Assembly: GCA_007134225.1 (NCBI GenBank)
Contig: SLLE01000116.1
Location: forward strand, 1-57,671
Source: Tindallia sp.
GTDB lineage: Bacteria; Bacillota; Clostridia; Peptostreptococcales; Tindalliaceae
DNA: 57,671 nt
Direction of reading: 5' to 3'
Notes under the pieces: generated by a model
Databases searched by the model: none
Told to the model about the DNA's origin: nothing
Seen by the model: only the letters and a program-made list of their open reading frames with translations
Translations under genes and position numbers: made by a program
Part shown: positions 16,621 to 24,833 of the stretch, piece by piece
How positions within the stretch are numbered: position 1 is the first letter of the stretch
How the letters are laid out: each line of letters opens with the position of its first letter

Positions 16621-17731
16621 ATGCTAAACTTAGACAATTACCGGCAGGAAGTGGTGGAGCTGGAAGAAAAAATTCAGGAAATGGGGGCTTCTCTTTGACG
16701 TAGCCGGTCTTTCGAATCGGATCGAGGAACTGGAGTTAAAGATGAGTGAGCCCAGTTTCTGGGATGATCCGGAAAAAGCCCAGGAAATGCTGAAGAAAAG
16801 CAAGCAAATGAAAGATAAGGTGGCGGAATTTCGATCCCTGGAAAATCAGCACGAGGAACTGACTACCATGATGTTTTTTCTGGAAGAAGGAGAAGGCGAA
16901 TTTGAGAAGGACTTTCTAAAAGGCCTGGAAGATTTGAAGCAGAAACTGGAAATCATGGAACTGAAAACCCTTTTAAATGAAGAGTACGATCACCTTAACT
17001 GCGTGGTGGCCATTCATGCAGGTACCGGTGGTCTGGACGCTCAGGACTGGGCGGAAATGCTTTACCGCATGTATACCCGATGGGCCGAAACCAATGATTT
17101 TGGGCTGGAAATCTATGACCAACAGGCGGATTCGGAGGGCGGCATCAAAAGTGTTACTTTTTTAGTAAAGGGTGAAAACGCTTACGGATACCTGAAAGCG
17201 GAAAAAGGTGTTCATCGACTGGTGCGTATTTCTCCCTTTGATTCTTCCGGAAAGCGGCATACCTCCTTTGCTTCCGTGGATGTGACGCCGGAAATTGACG
17301 ATTCCGTTGAAGTGGATATCAAAACAGCTGATCTTCGCATTGACACCTACCGTTCCAGTGGTGCCGGTGGACAGCATGTCAACAAAACGGATTCTGCAGT
17401 TCGCATTACTCATCTGCCTACGGGTATTGTGGTGCAGTGCCAGAACCAGCGGTCCCAGCATAGCAACCGGGATACGGCCATGAAAGTGCTGAAAGGAAAG
17501 CTGCTGGAACTGAAAAAGGAAGAAAACAAGGAAAAAATCGATGAATTACAGGGCGAGTACAATCAGATTGCCTGGGGAAGTCAGATTCGATCCTATGTGT
17601 TCCATCCTTATAACATGGTGAAAGACCATCGCACGAATGTAGAAGTTGGAAATGTTCAGGGTGTTATGGATGGCGACCTGGATCCCTTTATTTATGGCTA
17701 TTTGCAGCAAAAAGCGCTTAAAAACAGTTGA
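16621..17731 (+). CDS. prfB: Peptide chain release factor 2, programmed +1 frameshift
   Basis: RF2 terminates translation at UGA and UAA. It is read in two frames: 16621-16695 (25 codons), then +1 over T16696 and on from 16697 to 17731, giving 369 residues. The shift site is CTT TGA C with a GGGGG Shine-Dalgarno-like tract (16683-16687) just upstream, the standard autoregulatory arrangement in which scarce RF2 favours the shift. The anticodon-like SPF (204-206) and catalytic GGQ (249-251) are present. Without the frameshift the long frame would only start at MSEPSFWDD. The initiator ATG has a weak site (AAAGGG). Probably cotranscribed with secA. Confidence 0.95.
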
Positions 17732-18059
17732 AAAGCAGTTGGAGAAGCAGTTGAAAAGCAAGTAAGAGTTGTAACTGCGACGAAAAGTGGTGTGTGGAGT
17801 TGTCCACCTGGCTTAAAAAGGTTACAGAAGAGCAAGGTATAGCTTATAAGTGACAGGTTACAGGTGAAAGTCAAAGGAGTGGCGGACTGCCGCTCTTTTT
17901 TGTGCTTACATTCTGTGGTGGTTCTGGTATTGTAATGGGTTTTGATTTTCTAATCCCTAATCCCTTCCCTCTAACTATGATATACTATTAGATAGCAAAT
18001 CAGCATCAATTAAGAGTTCGACTCTTACATACAGATTACAAAGATAAAGGAGTTTTCAG
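17732..18059 (+). other. Spacer prfB-tex: repeats and -10 box
   Basis: 328 bases without a gene. It begins with TTGAAAAGCAG repeats, has GTGACAGGTTACAGG text (17850-17864), the terminator listed separately, pyrimidine-rich text (17950-17975), and a plausible -10 box TATACT at 17981-17986 for tex. No structured RNA is recognised. Confidence 0.5.
17875..17902 (+). terminator. Terminator after prfB
   Basis: GAGTGGC and GCCGCTC pair around GGACT and run into TTTTTT. Confidence 0.8.
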
Positions 18060-20222
18060 ATGGACTTAACGAAACAACTCTCAGGCGAATTTAATTTAAA
18101 AACCAGTCAGGTGTCTCAGATTCTGGCGCTTCTGGAGGAAGGTAACACGATTCCTTTTATTGCCCGATACCGGAAAGAAATGACCGGCGGTCTCAGCGAT
18201 GAGGTGTTAAGGGATTTTCATGTGCGGCTTACCTACCTGCAGAACCTGGAGCAGCGACGGGAAGAGGTGCATCGGCTGATCACCGGGCTGGAGGAAATGA
18301 CGCCGGAACTGGAAGAAAAACTGGCAAAAGCCAAATCCTTACAGGATATTGAAGACATTTACCGGCCCTATCGTCCAAAGCGAAGAACACGTGCCACCAT
18401 TGCCCGGGAAAAAGGGCTGGAACCGCTGGCAGAATGGCTGGTTTCGAAAGAAATCCCTTCCCTGAAACCCCTGGAGGAAGCCGAAAAACATCTGAATCCG
18501 GAAATGGGTATCAACACAGCGGAAGAAGCCCTGCAAGGAGCCATGGATATTGTCGCGGAGGACCTCTCCGACGATGCGGATCTCCGGAAAAAGCTTCGGC
18601 GTTTGCTTTGGCAGCAGGCAGCGTTTGTCACAAAAGCCAAGGATCCGGAAGCGGAATCTGTATACGAAATGTATTACGACTATTCGGAGCCGGCGAAAAA
18701 AATACCGGATCATCGGATTTTGGCGGCGAATCGTGGGGAAAAGGAGGAAATCCTGAAAGTGCAACTGACGGCACCGGAGCAGGAAATGGTGGCTCAGTTG
18801 GAAAAAAGCCTCCATAACTCGGAGAAAGACCCAAGAAATGCCACCTATGAAGCCATCGCAGCGGATGCCTGGAAAAGACTGCTGCAGCCTTCTTTGGAGC
18901 GGGAAATTCGTTCTGAGCTGACAGAAAGGGCAGAAACAGCGGCCATTCAGCTTTTTGGGAAAAACATGAATGGACTTCTGATGCAGCCGCCGGTGACGGG
19001 CCAGCGGGTGCTGGGGATTGACCCGGCGTATCGGACGGGCTGTAAGCTAACGGTGGTGGATGAAACCGGAAAATTGTTGGATGCGGCCACCATTTACCCA
19101 GTGCCTCCACAGAATGAATTTGTGAAATCTGCTGCGATTACCAAAGAATTTGTGAAAAAACACCATGTGACGGCGGTGGCCATTGGAAATGGAACCGGTT
19201 CCAGGGAGACGGAGCAGTTCGTCGCTTCTCTGATTCCAGAGTTTCCTCACCAAGTGGCCTATGTGATTGTTAGTGAAGCTGGCGCTTCGGTTTATTCTGC
19301 TTCTAAGTTGGCCACCAAAGAATTTCCGGATCTGGATGTTTCTCTCCGGGGAGCGGTTTCCATTGCCCGAAGGCTACAGGATCCTCTGGCGGAACTGGTG
19401 AAAATAGAGCCAAAAGCCATTGGTGTTGGCCAGTATCAGCATGATGTGAACCAAAAACTATTGGGCGAGCGTCTTTCTGGTGTGGTGGAAGACTGTGTGA
19501 ACCGGGTGGGCGTGGATGTTAACACAGCTTCGCCTTCTTTGTTGCAATACGTGGCCGGCATCAGCAAGGTGGTGGCGGATAATATTGTGACCTACCGAAA
19601 TGATGTCGGTTCCTTTCAGGAGCGCAAGCAGCTGCTGAAGGTGCCTCGGCTGGGCCCGGCGGCGTACCAGCAGTGTGCCGGCTTTATGCGGATCCGGGAG
19701 GGGAAAAACCCCTTGGAACAGACGGGGGTTCATCCGGAATCCTATAAGGCGGCTAAAGCTTTGCTGGAGAAAACCGGCCTTTCGATGGCAGATCTTCATG
19801 GCGAAGGTCATGAGCGGCTGGAAGAAAAATTTTCAGATTTACCCCTTGAGCCGCTGGCGGAGGAACTGGAAATAGGGCTGCCGACTTTGAAAGACATGGT
19901 GGCAGAATTGAGAAAACCGGGCCGTGACCCCCGGGAAGAACTGCCAAAACCGGTTTTCAGAACGGATGTCATGAAGATGGAAGACCTGGAGCCGGAGATG
20001 GAACTGACAGGAACGGTGCGAAACGTCATCGATTTTGGAGCCTTTGTGGATATTGGTGTGAAGCAGGATGGACTGGTCCATATTTCTCAGCTTCGAAACG
20101 GATTTGTGAAGCATCCCCTGGACGTTGTTTCCGTTGGTGACGTCATTCGGGTAAAGGTGCTGAGCGTGGATGTGAAAAAACAGCGCATCGGCCTGACGAT
20201 GAAGGGAGTTTCTCAAGATTAA
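18060..20222 (+). CDS. tex: Tex-family RNA-binding transcription accessory protein
   Basis: A 720-residue Tex protein, a nucleic-acid-binding factor related to the core of eukaryotic Spt6. The N-terminal helical part (QLSGEFNLKTSQVSQIL; FIARYRKEMTGGLSDE) is followed by DIEDIYRPYRPKRRTRA (about 98-114), a YqgF/RNase H-like domain (LGIDPAYRTGCKLTVVD, about 318-450), a helix-hairpin-helix region (VNTASPSLLQYVAGIS, about 485-560), and a C-terminal S1 domain (GTVRNVIDFGAFVDIG, about 650-718). Length and order fit the family. It is probably transcribed alone from a promoter near 17981. Confidence 0.95.
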   Translation: MDLTKQLSGEFNLKTSQVSQILALLEEGNTIPFIARYRKEMTGGLSDEVLRDFHVRLTYLQNLEQRREEVHRLITGLEEMTPELEEKLAKAKSLQDIEDIYRPYRPKRRTRATIAREKGLEPLAEWLVSKEIPSLKPLEEAEKHLNPEMGINTAEEALQGAMDIVAEDLSDDADLRKKLRRLLWQQAAFVTKAKDPEAESVYEMYYDYSEPAKKIPDHRILAANRGEKEEILKVQLTAPEQEMVAQLEKSLHNSEKDPRNATYEAIAADAWKRLLQPSLEREIRSELTERAETAAIQLFGKNMNGLLMQPPVTGQRVLGIDPAYRTGCKLTVVDETGKLLDAATIYPVPPQNEFVKSAAITKEFVKKHHVTAVAIGNGTGSRETEQFVASLIPEFPHQVAYVIVSEAGASVYSASKLATKEFPDLDVSLRGAVSIARRLQDPLAELVKIEPKAIGVGQYQHDVNQKLLGERLSGVVEDCVNRVGVDVNTASPSLLQYVAGISKVVADNIVTYRNDVGSFQERKQLLKVPRLGPAAYQQCAGFMRIREGKNPLEQTGVHPESYKAAKALLEKTGLSMADLHGEGHERLEEKFSDLPLEPLAEELEIGLPTLKDMVAELRKPGRDPREELPKPVFRTDVMKMEDLEPEMELTGTVRNVIDFGAFVDIGVKQDGLVHISQLRNGFVKHPLDVVSVGDVIRVKVLSVDVKKQRIGLTMKGVSQD

Positions 20223-20225
20223 TCC

Positions 20226-20254
20226 TTGTCAATTCATTGCGGATACCGTATAAT
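20226..20254 (+). promoter_or_regulatory. Promoter of FMN riboswitch-ribU
   Basis: TTGTCA (20226-20231) and TATAAT (20249-20254) are separated by 17 bases; transcription would start just before the riboswitch. Confidence 0.8.
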
Positions 20255-20263
20255 GAAACTATA

Positions 20264-20377
20264 ATCTTCGGGGTAGGGTGAAATTCCCGACCGGCGGTGA
20301 CAGTCCGCGAATCGGCCTTGGGCCGACTGATCCGGTGCAAATCCGGAACCGACAGTAAAGTCTGGATGAGAGAAGAT
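20264..20377 (+). ncRNA. FMN riboswitch (RFN element)
   Basis: The classic RFN landmarks are all present: a closing stem ATCTTC.../GAGAAGAT, GGGTGAAATTCCCGACCGG, CGGTGACAGTCCGCGA, GATCCGGTGCAAATCCGG and CCGACAGT. It binds FMN and should turn off the downstream riboflavin uptake gene when FMN is plentiful. Confidence 0.97.
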
Positions 20378-20401
20378 GGCATTGATGAGATGTTCAAACC
20401 T

Positions 20402-20430
20402 GACGCCTGAAGATATTCAGGCGTCTTCTT
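20402..20430 (+). terminator. Expression-platform hairpin of FMN riboswitch
   Basis: GACGCCTGAA and TTCAGGCGTC form a perfect 10-bp stem with a 4-base loop, followed by TTCTT. The T run is short. It lies between the aptamer and the ribU ribosome binding site (GGAGG at 20440-20444), so transcription attenuation is the likely mode. Confidence 0.7.
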
Positions 20431-20450
20431 GATGAATACGGAGGTTTCCC

Positions 20451-21077
20451 ATGGACAAAACGATTGAAATTCTTGGAAGTAGCGAAGGAAGAACCAAAAA
20501 AAAGATGACCACCAGACATCTCACCCGGATAGCTGTATTATCTGTTATTGCCTATATTCTAATGTTTTTAGAATTCGGACTTCCCATTTTTCCCGGTTTT
20601 TTGATGCTGGACTTCAGCGATTTACCGGCGCTGATCGGTGCTTTCGCCATGGGACCCATGGCTGGTGTCATGATCCAGTTTGTCAAAGCGGCACTGCATT
20701 TCATTACCAAAAGCTGGTCCGGCGGAGTGGGAGAGCTGGCTAATTTTATTATTGGTGTTTTCTATGTGGTGCCGGCAGCTCTCATTTATCATTATAAAAA
20801 AGACCGCAAGCATGCCATAATCGGTGTGGTGGTAGGTACTGTCATCATGGCAGTTCTCGGGGCGGTGGCCAACTATTTTGTGTTGATACCCATGTACGCT
20901 CAGTTCATGCCCATCGAAGCCATTATCGAAATGGGAAATGTGGCAAACAGTCGAATCGTGGATGTTCGGACCTTGGTTTTATATGGTGTTACACCCTTTA
21001 ATCTCTTAAAGGGAACCATGATTGCTGTGTTGACGTTGCTGCTGTATAAAAAAATCTCACCACTATTAAAGCCATAG
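20451..21077 (+). CDS. ribU: Riboflavin ECF transporter S component RibU
   Basis: A 208-residue membrane S component with about six helices. It binds riboflavin (also FMN-type flavins) and imports it together with a shared EcfA1-EcfA2-EcfT energising module, which is not encoded here. A family-like stretch is LEFGLPIFPGFLMLDFSDLPALIGAFAMGP (about 38-67, shown in part: LMLDFSDLPALIG). The FMN riboswitch directly upstream is strong independent support. It starts at ATG with GGAGG upstream. The N-terminal 20 residues are a polar cytosolic extension. Confidence 0.93.
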   Translation: MDKTIEILGSSEGRTKKKMTTRHLTRIAVLSVIAYILMFLEFGLPIFPGFLMLDFSDLPALIGAFAMGPMAGVMIQFVKAALHFITKSWSGGVGELANFIIGVFYVVPAALIYHYKKDRKHAIIGVVVGTVIMAVLGAVANYFVLIPMYAQFMPIEAIIEMGNVANSRIVDVRTLVLYGVTPFNLLKGTMIAVLTLLLYKKISPLLKP

Positions 21078-21111
21078 AAAAGTGGCGCGAAGAAAGGACG
21101 AAGATCCTTTG

Positions 21112-21570
21112 ATGATATGCATGGAAGCAAATAATCTGGAAGAAACAGAGGCTCTTGCCCGCCAATTGGCTTCCCGTCTGAAACCCGGTGACATTCTTTG
21201 CCTCACCGGTGATCTCGGTGCCGGAAAAACCACCTTCACAAAGGCTCTGGGAAATGGCCTGGGAGTGGAGGAAGACATTACCAGCCCCACTTTTACGTTG
21301 ATTCAGGAATACCAGGGTGAGTTGCCGGTCTATCATTTTGATGTATACCGAATGAAAGATCCCAGTGAATTTAATGATCTGGGAGCGGAGGAGTATTTTA
21401 ATGGCGATGGGATCTGTGTGGTGGAATGGGCAGATCTGGTGGAGGAATACCTGCCGGAAAAACGGCTGTGGATCCGAATCCAATGGCTGGATACGGAAAA
21501 AAGAAGGATTTGCCTGACCTGTATGGGCGGGTTTGACGATACAAAGATAAAGGAGCTGGCACAAAGATGA
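21112..21570 (+). CDS. tsaE: tRNA t6A biosynthesis ATPase TsaE
   Basis: About 152 residues. TsaE is the small P-loop ATPase that works with TsaB and TsaD to place threonylcarbamoyl on A37 of ANN-decoding tRNAs. Walker A is GDLGAGKTT (K39), followed by SPTFTLIQEY, VYHFDVYRM and VVEWADLVEEYLP. The start is uncertain: GTG 21082, ATG 21112 and ATG 21121 are in frame; AAGGA at 21094-21098 favours 21112 although the spacing is long. Its stop overlaps the tsaB start (ATGA). Confidence 0.93.
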   Translation: MICMEANNLEETEALARQLASRLKPGDILCLTGDLGAGKTTFTKALGNGLGVEEDITSPTFTLIQEYQGELPVYHFDVYRMKDPSEFNDLGAEEYFNGDGICVVEWADLVEEYLPEKRLWIRIQWLDTEKRRICLTCMGGFDDTKIKELAQR

Positions 21571-22289
21571 AATGCCTGGCACTTGAAAGCAGCTCCATGG
21601 TGGCCGGAGCGGCGCTCATGGAAGAAGATAGGCTGGTCGGGGAAATTCGAACCCATTATAAAAAAAATCATTCCGTAAGGCTCTTGCCGATGATAGATCA
21701 GTTGTTAACCTCCTGCGAATGCACCCTTCGGGAGGTTGATTTTTTTGCTGCCAACATAGGTCCCGGATCCTTTACCGGCATTCGAATAGGGGTGGGAACA
21801 GTAAAAGGATTGGCCCAAGCCCTCCATAAGCCGGTGGTATCCGTCAACAGCCTGGAAGCTCTGGCGGTTCAGACGCCGCATTTTCCCGGCTGGTGTACGC
21901 CGATGATCGATGCGCAGAAAAATCTGATTTACACGGCGGCTTACACCTTTCACCATGGTGAAAGACTCATCCACCAGCAGCCTGACGTCTTTCATATACT
22001 GGAATGGCTGGACATGTTAAAAAAATCCGGAGTATCAATGCTCTTTTCCGGAGATGCGGCGGAGATGCATCGGCAGCGAATTACGGAATACCTCGGGAAG
22101 CAGGCTCATTTTGCCACGGCACTGCATCGGATGCCAGCGGCTTCCGCTGTGGCTCAGTGTGCCATGGAAAAAGCGAAAGAGAAGGGATTGATTTCGCCAA
22201 AAGAAATGGTCCCGCTCTACCTTCGGACTTCTCAGGCGGAACGTGCCTGGAAACAAAAAAAGATGGAAGAGAAAGGATCGGAGTCATGA
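21567..22289 (+). CDS. tsaB: tRNA t6A biosynthesis scaffold TsaB
   Basis: A 240-residue inactive ASKHA-fold partner that binds TsaD and TsaE in the t6A enzyme. Typical segments are LALESSSMVAGAAL at the N-terminus and FFAANIGPGSFTGIRIGVGTVKGLAQ (about 58-83, core GPGSFTGIRIG). The C-terminal third is variable, as in the family. It is translationally coupled at both ends: ATGA overlaps with tsaE and with rimI. Confidence 0.95.
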   Translation: MKCLALESSSMVAGAALMEEDRLVGEIRTHYKKNHSVRLLPMIDQLLTSCECTLREVDFFAANIGPGSFTGIRIGVGTVKGLAQALHKPVVSVNSLEALAVQTPHFPGWCTPMIDAQKNLIYTAAYTFHHGERLIHQQPDVFHILEWLDMLKKSGVSMLFSGDAAEMHRQRITEYLGKQAHFATALHRMPAASAVAQCAMEKAKEKGLISPKEMVPLYLRTSQAERAWKQKKMEEKGSES

Positions 22290-22765
22290 ACGTAGAGGAA
22301 GCGGTCATCCGACAGATGAAAATAGAAGATATCCCTGGAATCATCGATATTGAAGTACAGTGTTTTCCCATCCCCTGGACCCACCATGCCTTTCGGATGG
22401 AAACACGGAACAAACTGGCGGTGTATCAGGTGGCGGTTGTCGGCGGAAAAATAGCCGCTTATGGGGGCATGTGGCTGATTCTGGATGAAGCCCACATTAC
22501 CAACGTAGCGGTTCATCCACAATACCAAAGTAAGGGTCTCGGACGAAAAATCATGGAGGCACTCATCCGTGAAGCCCGTCAACGCTCCATGCACCGAATC
22601 ACGCTGGAGGTGCGAAAGAGCAATGAGGCGGCTATCCGGCTTTACAAGGGTATGGATTTTCTGGTTTCCGGTATACGCCCCGGTTATTACCATGATAATG
22701 GAGAAGATGCCATTATCATGTGGAAAGAATTAATAACATCAGACTTTTTTAACCTTCGTCCGTAA
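22286..22765 (+). CDS. rimI: Ribosomal protein S18 N-acetyltransferase-like GNAT, RimI
   Basis: A 159-residue GNAT acetyltransferase. The acetyl-CoA loop is Q81-SKGLGRKI, preceded by ITNVAVHPQY and followed by LEVRKSNEAAIRLYKGMDF, the RimI block. It would acetylate the N-terminus of S18 or other proteins. The position tsaE-tsaB-rimI is a classic conserved order. The ATG at 22286 overlaps the tsaB stop; in-frame codons further upstream lie inside tsaB and are not used. Confidence 0.92.
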   Translation: MNVEEAVIRQMKIEDIPGIIDIEVQCFPIPWTHHAFRMETRNKLAVYQVAVVGGKIAAYGGMWLILDEAHITNVAVHPQYQSKGLGRKIMEALIREARQRSMHRITLEVRKSNEAAIRLYKGMDFLVSGIRPGYYHDNGEDAIIMWKELITSDFFNLRP

Positions 22766-22798
22766 AGAATAGTAAGAGTGAAGCTGAGGTGTATCGCT

Positions 22799-23380
22799 GT
22801 GGCATTATCCGATGAACAGCTGGTAAAAAAAATCATACAGGGTGAAACGTATTTCTTTGAAGAGTTGGTGACACGGTATCGCAAGCAGGTTTTTTCCATT
22901 TGCTATCGAATGGTGCGACAGCGGGAAGAGGCGGAAGATTTGGCCCAGGAAGTGTTTGTGAAAGCCTACCGGTATTTAAAACAATACAATCCGGAGCATA
23001 AGTTTTCTTCCTGGATCTTGAAAATTGCCACGAATACTTCCATTGATGCTCTGCGGAAAAAGAAGCTGGATACCATGCCGCTGGAAGAAGAAATTGAAAC
23101 TCACCGGGAAGATATGAGTGCAGAAAAGGCATTTTTGCAGGAAGAGGCGAGGCAGGAGATTGAAAGTGCCATCGGCCGGCTTCCGCAGGAACATCGGATC
23201 GTCGTTTTGCTGTACCATCAACAGGGAAAATCTTATCAGGAGATTGCAGATATCCTGGATATTCCCTTATCCATGGTGAAGAATCGATTGTTTCGAGCTC
23301 GAAAAACACTGAAGGCAGAGCTGAAAAATTTGAAGGAGGAAATGCTGTGGACAGCCAAAAGCCCACCCAAAACCTCATAG
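22799..23380 (+). CDS. ECF-type RNA polymerase sigma factor
   Basis: A 193-residue group IV sigma factor. Region 2 (about 19-90) contains FEELVTRYRKQVFSICYRMV and AEDLAQEVFVKAYR for core binding and -10 recognition; region 4 (about 130-180) contains SYQEIADILDIPLSMVKNRLFRARKTL for -35 recognition. A GTG at 22778 is in frame, but GAGGTG at 22785-22790 lies 8 bases before the GTG at 22799, which is chosen. It resembles SigW-type envelope-stress factors. The downstream gene, overlapping by 34 bases, encodes its probable membrane anti-sigma factor. Confidence 0.92.
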   Translation: MALSDEQLVKKIIQGETYFFEELVTRYRKQVFSICYRMVRQREEAEDLAQEVFVKAYRYLKQYNPEHKFSSWILKIATNTSIDALRKKKLDTMPLEEEIETHREDMSAEKAFLQEEARQEIESAIGRLPQEHRIVVLLYHQQGKSYQEIADILDIPLSMVKNRLFRARKTLKAELKNLKEEMLWTAKSPPKTS

Positions 23381-23847
23381 ATGAACCTTGGGACGAGTTG
23401 GATGAATGGATCTGTCAACTGCCTATGCTGGAACCTTCATCTGGGTTTAATGCTCGTGTCATGAGCCGTATCGACAGAAGCCTTTACGGAAAGCCACAGC
23501 AGGCGCAGCAAAAATATCATGGTGGTCATATTTTAGTATTGCTGGGCGTGTTGGCTATTATTCAGTCCCTGACCATCGATACCCTGCAGTGGATCTTTGG
23601 TCAATTGATCGAATTGCTTCCGCGTATTCCGTTGCTGGAATCCATGAACACGGTTTATCATGCGGTGGTTTATCGGATGGTGTACTATGTGTTTATTCCC
23701 TATCGCATGATGATGGATTTCACCATGCGACTGAGCCAGGGAAACCAGCTTTGGTATGCTGTCGGTATTTTCAATTTACTGTTACTTTTATTATTGGTAC
23801 ATTTTTCCATTCGACGGATGATATCGAACTCCAGGGAGGAAGGGTAA
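23347..23847 (+). CDS. Probable membrane-bound anti-sigma factor
   Basis: A 166-residue protein with a soluble N-terminus (1-58) and hydrophobic segments at about 61-78 and 135-157, with a moderately hydrophobic stretch near 105-122. It follows and overlaps the ECF sigma gene, the usual place for an anti-sigma factor. The N-terminus shows LDEWICQLPMLEPSSGFNARVMSRI, like the C-terminal half of anti-sigma domains, but it lacks the HxxxCxxC zinc motif. GGAGGAAATGCT precedes the GTG start. Its stop overlaps the next ATG (TAATG). Function is inferred from position and topology. Confidence 0.7.
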   Translation: MDSQKPTQNLIDEPWDELDEWICQLPMLEPSSGFNARVMSRIDRSLYGKPQQAQQKYHGGHILVLLGVLAIIQSLTIDTLQWIFGQLIELLPRIPLLESMNTVYHAVVYRMVYYVFIPYRMMMDFTMRLSQGNQLWYAVGIFNLLLLLLLVHFSIRRMISNSREEG

Positions 23848-24833
23848 TGAAAAAATTCAGTGGAAAAGTCATCATAGCATTGATTGCTCTGGTATTAATT
23901 CTGTCCATTCCCGTAAGCGCATCCATACAACATGTGGCGAGAGGACAGCAGGTTCAGTTTTTCAGTCCCGTCACTATCGAAGCAAACGAAACGGTGAATG
24001 GAGATGTCGTTACATTTTTTAGCAGTGCTGAAATTCACGGACAGGTTAATGGTGACGTGGTAGGGATCTTTAGTCATGTGGAAATTTCCCGGGGCCATGT
24101 GAATGGCGATGTGGTTTCGGTTCTGCAATCTGTTTCCCTCCATAATGCTCATGTCAAGGGAGATGTGGTGTCCGTTCTCGGCGGTGTTCACGGCAGCGGC
24201 AATTCTCAGATAAACGGTGATGCCATTGCGGTGATGGGGCAGGGCCTAAACCTTAATGATACGACTGTTTTGGGAAGCCATATCGATGTCCTGGGCGGGA
24301 TGCCCATTAACATCAGCGGGTTTGGACTTCTGGCAACGCTTTTGGCTATTTTCTTTGTGGTCAAGCAGATTCTTGCCTTTGCCCTGGGTGTGATTGCTAT
24401 TGTCGTATTTCCGGAGCGTTTTGAGCGAATGGCAGCCGCATCCTTTGACGATGTTGGCCGGAAAACCCTGGTGGGCCTGCTGGTGTATGGAGGCGCCTGG
24501 GTGCTGTTGGTCATTTTGGTGGTGTCTGTTGTGGGAGCGCCGCTCTTATCCATCCTGATCCCTTCCTTTATGCTGCTGGAGTTTGGCGCCAACACCACCA
24601 TGAAAATGGCCTTTGGTCAAAAAATGGCCAGAGGAATGGGGAAGAACTGGGGCAGCATTGCAGAACTGTTTCTTGGAACCCTGCTGTTTGTCCTGCTGGA
24701 AATAACCATTGTCGGTAAAGTATTTACCTTCTTGTTTAAATTAATGGGACTTGGTCAGATCGTGGACTCCCGGTTTGGTGATTTCACGATGACGGAGGAA
24801 AAAGGAGAAACTCATGCCACATCTACATCATAA
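23847..24833 (+). CDS. Bactofilin-like repeat membrane protein
   Basis: A 328-residue protein with an N-terminal signal segment (about 5-27), a polymer-forming-like beta region (about 35-150) in which VNGDVV/VKGDVV/INGDAI recurs every 16-20 residues, and several C-terminal membrane helices (about 155-290). The repeats resemble bactofilin-type beta-helix turns. It is the third gene of the sigma/anti-sigma set and so may help sense envelope stress or be a target. SD GGGAGGAAGG precedes the ATG at 23847; upstream in-frame codons lie inside the anti-sigma gene. Its end overlaps tsaD by 20 bases. Confidence 0.75.
   Translation: MKKFSGKVIIALIALVLILSIPVSASIQHVARGQQVQFFSPVTIEANETVNGDVVTFFSSAEIHGQVNGDVVGIFSHVEISRGHVNGDVVSVLQSVSLHNAHVKGDVVSVLGGVHGSGNSQINGDAIAVMGQGLNLNDTTVLGSHIDVLGGMPINISGFGLLATLLAIFFVVKQILAFALGVIAIVVFPERFERMAAASFDDVGRKTLVGLLVYGGAWVLLVILVVSVVGAPLLSILIPSFMLLEFGANTTMKMAFGQKMARGMGKNWGSIAELFLGTLLFVLLEITIVGKVFTFLFKLMGLGQIVDSRFGDFTMTEEKGETHATSTS

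Noticed and set aside
22004-22285. Longer upstream start for rimI
   Set aside because: This part lies wholly inside tsaB; the ATG at 22286 with the ATGA overlap gives the family length.
23589-23846. Upstream extension of the bactofilin-like gene
   Set aside because: It overlaps the anti-sigma gene in another frame; the ATG at 23847 begins with a signal peptide and has a good ribosome binding site.
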